Shown here: positions 1 through 5,237 of the stretch, one piece after another
How the letters are laid out: each line of letters starts with the position of its first letter
Position numbering within the stretch: position 1 is the first letter of the stretch
Source of the DNA: Candidatus Cloacimonadota bacterium
GTDB lineage: Bacteria; Cloacimonadota; Cloacimonadia; Cloacimonadales; Cloacimonadaceae
Reading direction: 5' to 3'
NCBI GenBank assembly: GCA_028703735.1
Contig: JAQVMI010000159.1
Location: 1 to 5,237 of the forward strand
DNA: 5,237 bases
Notes under the pieces: generated by a model
What the model saw: only the letters and a program-made list of their open reading frames with translations
The model's database searches: none
What the model was told of the DNA's origin: nothing
Position numbers and translations under genes: made by a program

Positions 1-18
1 GGGTAGATTGTTGCAGCA

Positions 19-47
19 GATAAAGTACCCTTAAGAATAGCTTTATC
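19..47. repeat. GATAAAG/CTTTATC inverted repeat
   Basis: The 7-nt arms GATAAAG (19-25) and CTTTATC (41-47) are separated by 15 nt that include CTTAAG. The same pair is found at 355-383 and, with a 14-nt spacer, at 692-719. In copy 4 the right arm is altered to CTTTAAC. It is a possible weak hairpin, and its function is unknown. Confidence 0.6.
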
Positions 48-205
48 AAGATGATGGAGGGAAGTTAATCTTGTACCAGTCCTTATCGTTAGGTGGTTTC
101 ATTTGCTTTTAACCCACAATTTTGTGATGGAGGACATTGTATAACTCGGATAGACGATAACGAAAATTGTTGTAATTGTAAAGATCGCAGGCAGGTGCAA
201 AATTG

Positions 206-233
206 TAAGTCAAAAGTTCGGGGTTTTGACTTA
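206..233. repeat. 10-8-10 inverted repeat in copy 1
   Basis: The arms TAAGTCAAAA (206-215) and TTTTGACTTA (224-233) are exact reverse complements around the 8-nt spacer GTTCGGGG. As RNA this would be a 10-bp hairpin. As DNA the layout resembles a recombinase or dimeric-protein binding site. On the plus strand it is followed by a run of A, so it is not a plus-strand intrinsic terminator. Confidence 0.8.
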
Positions 234-263
234 AAAAAGACCCTAAAGCGATGCAACTATATT

Positions 264-277
264 CTGGAGGATTCCAG
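264..277. repeat. CTGGA/TCCAG small hairpin
   Basis: CTGGA and TCCAG flank a 4-nt loop GGAT. The element is conserved at 600-613 and at 936-949, where the loop reads AGAT. It is absent from copy 4 because of the truncation. Confidence 0.55.
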
Positions 278-336
278 TAGAATTATCCCCGAAGAACAAG
301 AGCTGCAAGTTACCTTTGGTCTTTTTTGAGTTAAAA

Positions 337-673
337 GGGTGGATTGTTGTAGCAGATAAAGTACCCTTAAGAATAGCTTTATCAAGATGATGGAGGGAAG
401 TTAATCTTGTACAAGTCCTTATCGTTATGTGGTTTCATTTGCTTTTAACCCACAATTTTGTGATGGAGGATAGTTTATAACTCAGATAGATGAAAATGAA
501 AATTGTTGTAATTGTAAAGATCGCAGGCAGGTGCAAAATTGTAAATCAAAAGTTCGGGGTTTTGACTTAAAAAAGACCCTGATGCGATGCAACTATATTC
601 TGGAGGATTCCAGTAGATTTATCCCCGAAGAACAAGAGCTGCAAGTGACCTCTGGTCTTTTTTGAGTTAAAAA
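337..673. repeat. Array unit, copy 2
   Basis: This is a complete 337-bp copy. The long frame is interrupted by TAG at 471-473, where copies 3 and 4 read CAG and copy 1 reads CAT. One extra A before 674 shifts the phase into the next unit. A G-to-A change at 545 breaks one base pair of the main inverted repeat. Confidence 0.93.
542..569. repeat. 10-8-10 inverted repeat in copy 2, one mismatch
   Basis: The site matches the one at 206-233, but the left arm reads TAAATCAAAA. One G-C pair becomes A·C, with no compensating change in the right arm. Confidence 0.75.
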
Positions 674-1008
674 GGGTAGATTGTTGCAGCAGATAAAGTA
701 CCTTAAGAATAGCTTTATCAAGATGATGGAGGGAAGTTAATCTCGTACAAGTCCTTATCGTTATGTGGTTTCATTTGCTTTTAACCCACAATTTTGTGAT
801 GGAGGACAGTTCATAACTCGGATAGACGATAATGAAAATTGTTGTAATTGTTAAGATCGCAAGCAGGTGCAAAATTGTAAGTCAAAAGATCGGGGTTTTG
901 ACTTAAAAAAGACCCTAAAGCGATGCAACTATATTCTGGAAGATTCCAGTAGATTTATCCCCGAAGAACAAGAGCTGCAAGTTACCTCTGGTCTTTTTTG
1001 AGTTAAAA
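674..1008. repeat. Array unit, copy 3
   Basis: This is a complete 335-bp copy, one C shorter than copy 1 in the run CCCTTAAG near its start. The long frame is stopped by TAA at 852-854, where copy 1 and copy 2 read AAA and copy 4 reads ACA. Confidence 0.93.
878..905. repeat. 10-8-10 inverted repeat in copy 3
   Basis: Both arms are identical to those of copy 1. The spacer differs by one base (GATCGGGG), so the change between copies falls in the loop and not in the stem. Confidence 0.78.
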
Positions 1009-1235
1009 GGGTGGATTGTTGCAGCAGATAAAGTACCCTTAAGAATAGCTTTAACAAGATGATGGAGGGAAGTTAATCTCGTACAAGTCCTTATCGTTAT
1101 GTGGCTTCATTTGCTTTTAACCCACAATTTTGTGATGGAGAACAGATTATAACTCGGATAGACGATAACGAAAATTGTTGTAATTGTACAGATCGCAGGC
1201 AGATGCAAAATTGTAAGTCAAAAGTTCGGGGTTTT
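1009..1235. repeat. Array unit, copy 4, truncated at its right end
   Basis: Identity to the other copies runs for 227 bp and ends after GGGGTTTT at 1228-1235. The last third of the unit is missing, including the hairpin CTGGA/TCCAG and the terminal T-run. Three bases later comes the stop codon of the PHP gene on the minus strand. The long frame has no lesion in this copy, but it runs out into the antisense of the PHP gene. Confidence 0.93.
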
Positions 1236-1241
1236 ATGTTA
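1214..1241. repeat. Inverted repeat at the array end, right arm replaced after 4 nt
   Basis: The left arm (1214-1223) and spacer (1224-1231) are intact. The right position reads TTTTATGTTA in place of TTTTGACTTA. Array identity is lost after TTTT at 1235, and three of the next six bases still match, which may be chance. The last three bases, TTA at 1239-1241, are the complement of the PHP stop codon. Confidence 0.65.
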
Positions 1242-2015
1242 CAACTGTGGATTATTATTGCTGTTAATTCTCCCTTTCAGTACCTGCCTAAAGGAGGGAA
1301 TATTCTGGGGTAAACTGGCATGGTTATCGTGGAAGTGCTCAAGTTTATGTGAATCGCTACCAACAGAAAACAGATATCCCCCCATTTCACGATAAAGCTC
1401 TATGAAAGATATTTCCGGAATGAAACTGGGGTACCCCTTGCGTAATGTGCTATAGTTAATTTCCAAAGCTATCTTTCTTGCTATCATAGTAGAAAATATG
1501 TCTTTGATTATTGGTAGAGCGAATGACTCATCAGGAACAGCTTTATAATATCGTTTATACACACCCAAATGAGCCAAACAGTCGAAGTTGCAATCTGATA
1601 CAAGAGCCAGATTTTGCCGGTAATAATCCCGAACCTGCGAAATGTTTAATGGATGCCCAAGAGGAATTGCTACATTTGTATGATCGGAAAGGAAATGAAT
1701 TGAGCCAAGAATTATATCAAAATTCAGACCTTCGATTAGATCATTCGCAAAGCTACGAACCCGATGAAAATCGCCTAATTCAATACCGCATAGTACATTT
1801 ATCTTAGGGTATATAGCCTTAAGTTGGTGAATATTACCTACATAATCACGAAGGGATGGTAAACCCTGAGCTTGTAGTTCGATAGGGAGCAAATCCACAT
1901 GTTCTGTAATAGCTATTTCACTATAGTCCAATTCTATAGCACGACGTATTAAATCTTCTGCTTTAATGCAGCTATCAAAGCTATATTCTGTATGAAGGTG
2001 GTAGTCGTAAAGCAT
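1239..2015 (-). CDS. PHP-domain phosphoesterase, histidinol-phosphatase (HisJ) type
   Basis: This 258-residue protein has the full set of PHP metal-site motifs: DYHLHTE (H6, H8), D14, TEH (H39), GIELG (E79), GSIHF (H107), CLAHLG (H149) and GSDSH (D221, H223). Members of this family bind a metal cluster and hydrolyse phosphate esters. The HisJ branch converts histidinol phosphate to histidinol in histidine synthesis. LEINYSTLRKG near 184-194 fits the HisJ pattern, and the length is normal for the family. No his gene is nearby, so the substrate is not proven. The ATG puts the HxH motif at residues 6-8, as is usual, although only AACAAGTTAAAATTTGCT precedes it and no clear Shine-Dalgarno is present. 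It is the last gene of the operon, 18 nt after the activator gene. Residues after about 226 do not resemble the usual HisJ ending, and the repeat array begins 3 nt beyond the stop. Confidence 0.88.
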   Translation of the reverse strand: MLYDYHLHTEYSFDSCIKAEDLIRRAIELDYSEIAITEHVDLLPIELQAQGLPSLRDYVGNIHQLKAIYPKINVLCGIELGDFHRVRSFANDLIEGLNFDIILGSIHFLSDHTNVAIPLGHPLNISQVRDYYRQNLALVSDCNFDCLAHLGVYKRYYKAVPDESFALPIIKDIFSTMIARKIALEINYSTLRKGYPSFIPEISFIELYREMGGYLFSVGSDSHKLEHFHDNHASLPQNIPSFRQVLKGRINSNNNPQL

Positions 2016-2033
2016 AGCAAATTTTAACTTGTT

Positions 2034-2816
2034 TTATATCTGCTTAGGGATTGAGCTAAGAATTGCAGCTCCCAAAGCACCTGTAATCTCTGGATCCAGA
2101 GGGATAATCATTGTTGTCCCCAGCTCTTTTCCCAAGCAAAAACCCAAATCTTTATTTAATGCAACCCCACCTGTAAAGATTACAGGAGGTTCCCATGCCA
2201 AACCTGCCATTTGGCTTACAATCCTTTTTGCCACACTGCGATGTACAGAGCGTGCAATATCAGATGCCAAAACAGCAGAAGCCATCATGCCAATAATCTC
2301 GGATTCTGCAAAAACGGCACAGGTGGATGTAAGCTTGTAATCTTTGGTAGATTTTGTCGCCAAAAGAGATAGCTCACCAATCTCGCAGCCAAGCCTTAAT
2401 GCTGTCATTTCCAAAAACCTGCCTGTTCCCGCTGCACATTTATCATTCATAACAAAATCTGCAACCTTGCCGTGGGTATCGATGCTAATTATCTTGGCAT
2501 CTTGTCCACCAATATCAATAATAGTTCTAACAGTGGGGAAGAAGTGTAAACAACCTGCAGCATGACAGGTGATTTCGGATAGAATGGAATTCGCCTCTGG
2601 AAATAGCTTTCGTCCATAACCTGTTACACCAAATGTGGTAATATTTGAATCATCAATTTCTAAGGACTGCAACGCAGTTTCCTTTAGCATTTTTACGCTT
2701 TGTTTGGGGCTGACCTCTGTTCCAACAAATGCGCTATAGATAAGTTTTCCCTTTGCTGTGTCATACAGCACTATCTTCGAATTTCGAGACCCAACGTCTA
2801 TCCCAAGCTTAATCAT
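2034..2816 (-). CDS. 2-hydroxyacyl-CoA dehydratase activator-type ATPase (BadF/BadG/BcrA/BcrD family)
   Basis: This 260-residue protein has the acetate/sugar kinase-Hsc70-actin fold. The phosphate-1 loop is LGIDVGSRNSK (4-14), the second phosphate motif is IDIGGQDAK (100-108), and the adenosine motif is FTGGVALN (214-221). The two cysteines that hold the bridging [4Fe-4S] cluster of the homodimer are present: C127 in NDKCAAGTGRF and C166 in STCAVFAESE, with the same numbering as HgdC of Acidaminococcus. Known relatives use ATP to push one electron onto a 2-hydroxyacyl-CoA dehydratase, or form part of benzoyl-CoA reductase. They are cytoplasmic and very oxygen-sensitive. At about 260 residues this is the short, single-domain form. 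The gene starts 3 nt after the peptidase stop, so translational coupling is likely. No dehydratase or reductase subunit lies within the window, so its partner is unknown. Confidence 0.93.
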   Translation of the reverse strand: MIKLGIDVGSRNSKIVLYDTAKGKLIYSAFVGTEVSPKQSVKMLKETALQSLEIDDSNITTFGVTGYGRKLFPEANSILSEITCHAAGCLHFFPTVRTIIDIGGQDAKIISIDTHGKVADFVMNDKCAAGTGRFLEMTALRLGCEIGELSLLATKSTKDYKLTSTCAVFAESEIIGMMASAVLASDIARSVHRSVAKRIVSQMAGLAWEPPVIFTGGVALNKDLGFCLGKELGTTMIIPLDPEITGALGAAILSSIPKQI

Positions 2817-2819
2817 AAA

Positions 2820-5237
2820 TTACAAAAGGATGTGCAGATATTGATTGGATTCTATTAGCCACTGCTTGGCAATTTTGTTGATAATTTCACTATCTATTGC
2901 CCTAAGGCGGTCTTCACGATTTATATAGAACTGAGGTTCGTAACCAAGCGATGCAAGATTGGAAATCGAGGATGCAGTATAAGACACGCTTTCGTAATCG
3001 AAGCGGTTCATACCGATAAGATACTGCTTGGCAGTTTGCAACTGAGCTTCGTTAATGCCCTTTTCCATAATATCTGCCAGAATTTCTTGCATAACCATAA
3101 GGCATTTACGATAGTCCTTTTTGTCGCAAAAAGCATAAGCATTCCAAAATCCAAGCTCTTTTACTGAACTAAAATCAAATCCTGTTTGGTAGGCAAAACC
3201 ATATTTCTCCCGTAGTATTTCAAAGAATATCGAGGAAATATCACCTCCCAGAATTTGGGCAAGAACATGAAAAGCTGCGTTGTCCAGATAAAGATGTGCA
3301 GGAGTGGCAAATCCTCCCAGGTGGATAATAGCCTGATCGGAATCTCTATATTGCTTTTTGTTCATTATATCGCTACTTTGATATACAGGCTTCGAAATAA
3401 AACAATTAGTCTCAGTATGCTTGAAACTACCAAATAAATCCTCACAGAGATTTACTATCTCGCTTAACTGATGTGATCCCACAATAGCCAGGCTAAAATC
3501 TCGTGGAATGCACCAATCTGCATACCAGGATTTTATATCCTTCAAACGAAGGGATCTGATATCTGCAGAATTTCCAGAAGAATGATTTAAATTACTTTTA
3601 TCACCTACAAGAAGTTTGAACCACTTTTGATAAGCATAAGCTACTGGATTACCTTTATCTCTCCGAATGCCATCCAAGGCAGATGAAAGCAGCATTTGCA
3701 GATGCACATTATCGAAACGGGGAAGAGAGATTATCTCGGATAAGGTACTTAGTGCTTTACTCAAAGTGGTGTTTTGACATTTTCCCCGGTAACTGGTGCT
3801 ATCCAGATGATGAATAACCCTGATATTAAATCCATGTTGACGAGAATAACGCATTAGCTGCTCGTGAGTATGCAGTTCACTACCATAAAGTAATGCTGCT
3901 GAGGTAAATAAGTTCACACCTCGCTTCTCGGAAGCTTCACAAAGTTGGCTTATGTGGGTTGATAGTGAAAAACCGGTCACTGATTTTTGTTTTAACTGCT
4001 TAAACAGCACTTGCATACCATTACTCAAACGGATTTGGTAATGGAAATCATCTATTTGGGTAACAGTGGAGGTTGGATTTGTATTTGCTACTCGAGCTAA
4101 ACTTTCAAATATTGGATAAGTTAATTGCTTATCGGAGCTTCTATTAGATTCTGCCTCTTGCATATTAAACTGAGAAAATGCTTCAACTTCTTTAGAGCCT
4201 TCGTGATATATACTGAAGAATTCTGGATGCCAATACTTATCCATAGCCAGAAACACATCTTCCATGCTAACGGTTGCTATCTGGTTTCCATAAGTATGCA
4301 ATAGATCAAGATTGCCAATAAATTCTTCTGCTGCTACCAGATTAGCCAGATTCTCCATGCCGTCAAAACTGTATAGCCAGCTATGGATAATATCTTGTTT
4401 AATCAGATATAGTTCATCTGCTGGAATACCATGCTGTGTAAGGGCGTAAAATTCCTGTTTGAACACATCCATTATCTTAGGGATGCTCTTCCGGTTTAGA
4501 GGGCAGGTTACAATAACTGATGCTCCTGAAAGTACTCCGCAAAAAGAGCTTACCTTTACAGATGAATAAAGCTTATCTTCTTCCACAAGGCGTTTGTATA
4601 ACCTTGAAGCTTTGCCAATAGCAAGATATCGCATGGCAATTAGCAATGCATTGGAATATGGATGTTTTTCGCACAACTCCGGCATAACAAAAGCCAAGAA
4701 TTCTTCACCTCTAAGACGCTTGCGAAATTGCAACCTGAATGGATTCAATTCCGGCTCTAAGTTTTTTGGGTAAGTTGCTCTAATTTTTTTGGCAGCCCAC
4801 GAACCAAAATATGTAGAAACCCTATCGCTAAGGGTGTCGGGTTCGAAATCACCGCAAACTACCAAAAAACTGTTATTGGGAGCATATTTGTTTTTGTAAA
4901 AAGCTGCAAGGTCTTCATAAGAAGCATATCTAATGCTTCTTACATTACCTAAAACAGGAAGTGATAGAGGACTTTTCTTGAAATACGTTTTTTGGATGTA
5001 TTCAATAAAATCTGGTTCGGGATCATTTTCGTATTGCTTAATCTCTTCAATAATGATGTCTTTTTCCATGACAACATCTTCAAAGCTAAAAGTAGATTGA
5101 TATGCCAATTGGCTTAGAATATACAATCCGGATTCCAGGTTTTCCCGCGGAAGCAAAAGATAATAACAGGTACAATCGTAATCTGTGTAAGCATTCAGCA
5201 TCCCTCCTAAGCCAGAGGCAAAACGTGAGATACTGTT
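2820..5237 (-). CDS. M16-family zinc peptidase, two-lobed, N-terminus beyond the window
   Basis: The frame is open to the right edge (805 codons in the window). The Met at 5199-5201 is internal: the preceding residues SGLGG join it as LGGMLNAYTDYDCTCYY, the family block that follows the catalytic HxxEH by about 15-20 residues. HxxEH itself must lie just outside. Counting from that Met, MEKDIIIEEIKQYENDPE (45-62) carries the third zinc ligand, probably E53. SFLVVCGDF (111-119) begins the first inactive-type subdomain. A second M16 half begins near 391 (RLSNGMQVLF) and has no HxxEH. REKYGFAY (664-671) supplies the Arg/Tyr pair that contacts substrate in this family. The protein would therefore be a clam-shell protease with zinc in the N-half and R/Y in the C-half, likely to degrade peptides. 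A signal peptide cannot be judged. It is the first visible gene of the operon. Confidence 0.93.
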   Translation of the reverse strand, partial: NSISRFASGLGGMLNAYTDYDCTCYYLLLPRENLESGLYILSQLAYQSTFSFEDVVMEKDIIIEEIKQYENDPEPDFIEYIQKTYFKKSPLSLPVLGNVRSIRYASYEDLAAFYKNKYAPNNSFLVVCGDFEPDTLSDRVSTYFGSWAAKKIRATYPKNLEPELNPFRLQFRKRLRGEEFLAFVMPELCEKHPYSNALLIAMRYLAIGKASRLYKRLVEEDKLYSSVKVSSFCGVLSGASVIVTCPLNRKSIPKIMDVFKQEFYALTQHGIPADELYLIKQDIIHSWLYSFDGMENLANLVAAEEFIGNLDLLHTYGNQIATVSMEDVFLAMDKYWHPEFFSIYHEGSKEVEAFSQFNMQEAESNRSSDKQLTYPIFESLARVANTNPTSTVTQIDDFHYQIRLSNGMQVLFKQLKQKSVTGFSLSTHISQLCEASEKRGVNLFTSAALLYGSELHTHEQLMRYSRQHGFNIRVIHHLDSTSYRGKCQNTTLSKALSTLSEIISLPRFDNVHLQMLLSSALDGIRRDKGNPVAYAYQKWFKLLVGDKSNLNHSSGNSADIRSLRLKDIKSWYADWCIPRDFSLAIVGSHQLSEIVNLCEDLFGSFKHTETNCFISKPVYQSSDIMNKKQYRDSDQAIIHLGGFATPAHLYLDNAAFHVLAQILGGDISSIFFEILREKYGFAYQTGFDFSSVKELGFWNAYAFCDKKDYRKCLMVMQEILADIMEKGINEAQLQTAKQYLIGMNRFDYESVSYTASSISNLASLGYEPQFYINREDRLRAIDSEIINKIAKQWLIESNQYLHILL

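Larger units (their letters stand above)
1..336. repeat. Array unit, copy 1
   Basis: This is a complete 336-bp copy. In frame with GTG at 93 it contains the longest open frame of the array, 78 codons ending at TGA 327-329. That frame is rich in Cys, with CCNC and several single Cys. It is closed upstream by TAG at 90-92, where the other copies read TAT. The GTG has no ribosome binding site at a useful distance. I do not call it a gene. Confidence 0.93.
1..1235. repeat. Tandem array of ~336-bp units (3 complete copies plus 1 truncated)
   Basis: Four head-to-tail copies begin with GGGTAGATTG or GGGTGGATTG at 1, 337, 674 and 1009. The complete copies are 336, 337 and 335 bp long. The length changes come from one extra A in an A-run at the end of copy 2 and one missing C near 702 in copy 3. 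By hand count copy 1 differs from copies 2 and 3 at about 17 and 13 bases. The unit boundary chosen here is arbitrary, because the array runs off the left edge. The right end is sharp at 1235, two thirds of the way through copy 4. This accounts for the whole stretch without a gene. Nothing in it resembles a CRISPR array, an rRNA, a tRNA or a transposase that I recognise. Confidence 0.96.

Noticed and set aside
312..327. Intrinsic terminator at the end of each unit (ACC/GGT stem plus CTTTTTT, also at 647-663 and 984-999)
   Set aside because: The stem is only 3-4 bp, too short for a confident terminator. It is noted in the findings only as part of the conserved layout.
93..329. 78-codon Cys-rich open frame in array copy 1
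   Set aside because: It needs a GTG start without a ribosome binding site, the same frame is stopped in copies 2 and 3, and the changes between copies show no coding bias.
1..1008. Diversity-generating retroelement template and variable repeats
   Set aside because: The differences between copies are spread over many base types and not confined to adenines, and no reverse transcriptase is visible.
1..1235. CRISPR array
   Set aside because: Whole units of about 336 bp are repeated with no alternation of short repeats and unique spacers.
1101..1313. 70-codon open frame running from copy 4 into unique sequence
   Set aside because: It is half array and half antisense of the PHP gene, so it is a chance junction frame. 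The PHP gene on the other strand is well supported.
1511..1807. 98-codon plus-strand open frame
   Set aside because: It lies wholly antisense to conserved PHP motifs and shows no family features.
2029..2565. Two plus-strand open frames (2029-2340 and 2344-2565)
   Set aside because: They are antisense shadows of the activator ATPase, whose motifs are complete on the minus strand.
3255..3437. 60-codon plus-strand open frame
   Set aside because: It is an antisense shadow within the C-terminal half of the M16 peptidase.
5199..5207. ATG preceded by AGGAGGG, looking like a start with a Shine-Dalgarno for the peptidase
   Set aside because: Those bases are codons for the conserved residues LGG before MLNAYT, the frame stays open to the edge, and a start here would remove the zinc-binding HxxEH.

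Overview
The window holds two unrelated regions. The left quarter (1-1235) is a tandem array of a unit of about 336 bp: three complete copies and a fourth that stops abruptly. The copies are roughly 95% identical by hand alignment, and the array is still running at the left edge, so its full size is unknown. I found no believable gene in it. The one long frame in the unit is broken by a different lesion in each complete copy, and the differences between copies show no third-codon-position bias. The unit does carry several inverted repeats at fixed positions.

The rest (1239-5237) is three genes on the minus strand, reading right to left in what looks like one operon: a two-lobed M16 (insulinase/pitrilysin-type) zinc peptidase whose N-terminus lies beyond the right edge, an ATPase of the 2-hydroxyacyl-CoA dehydratase activator family (HgdC/BadF/BcrA type), and a PHP-domain phosphoesterase of the HisJ histidinol-phosphatase type. 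The gaps are 3 nt and 18 nt, so the three are probably co-transcribed from a promoter outside the window. The activator family normally serves oxygen-sensitive radical dehydratases, but no dehydratase is visible here. No metabolic link between the three products is obvious.

The array meets the operon only 3 nt after the stop codon of the PHP gene, and the break falls inside one arm of the strongest inverted repeat in the unit. Any read-through of the operon would therefore run antisense through the array.

Organism: the DNA is AT-rich and the two internal gene starts lack a clear Shine-Dalgarno sequence. The activator family points to an anaerobic bacterium. A fermentative lineage such as Cloacimonadota, or another anaerobic Gram-negative group, would fit, but this is a guess from gene content and style and not a phylogenetic result.
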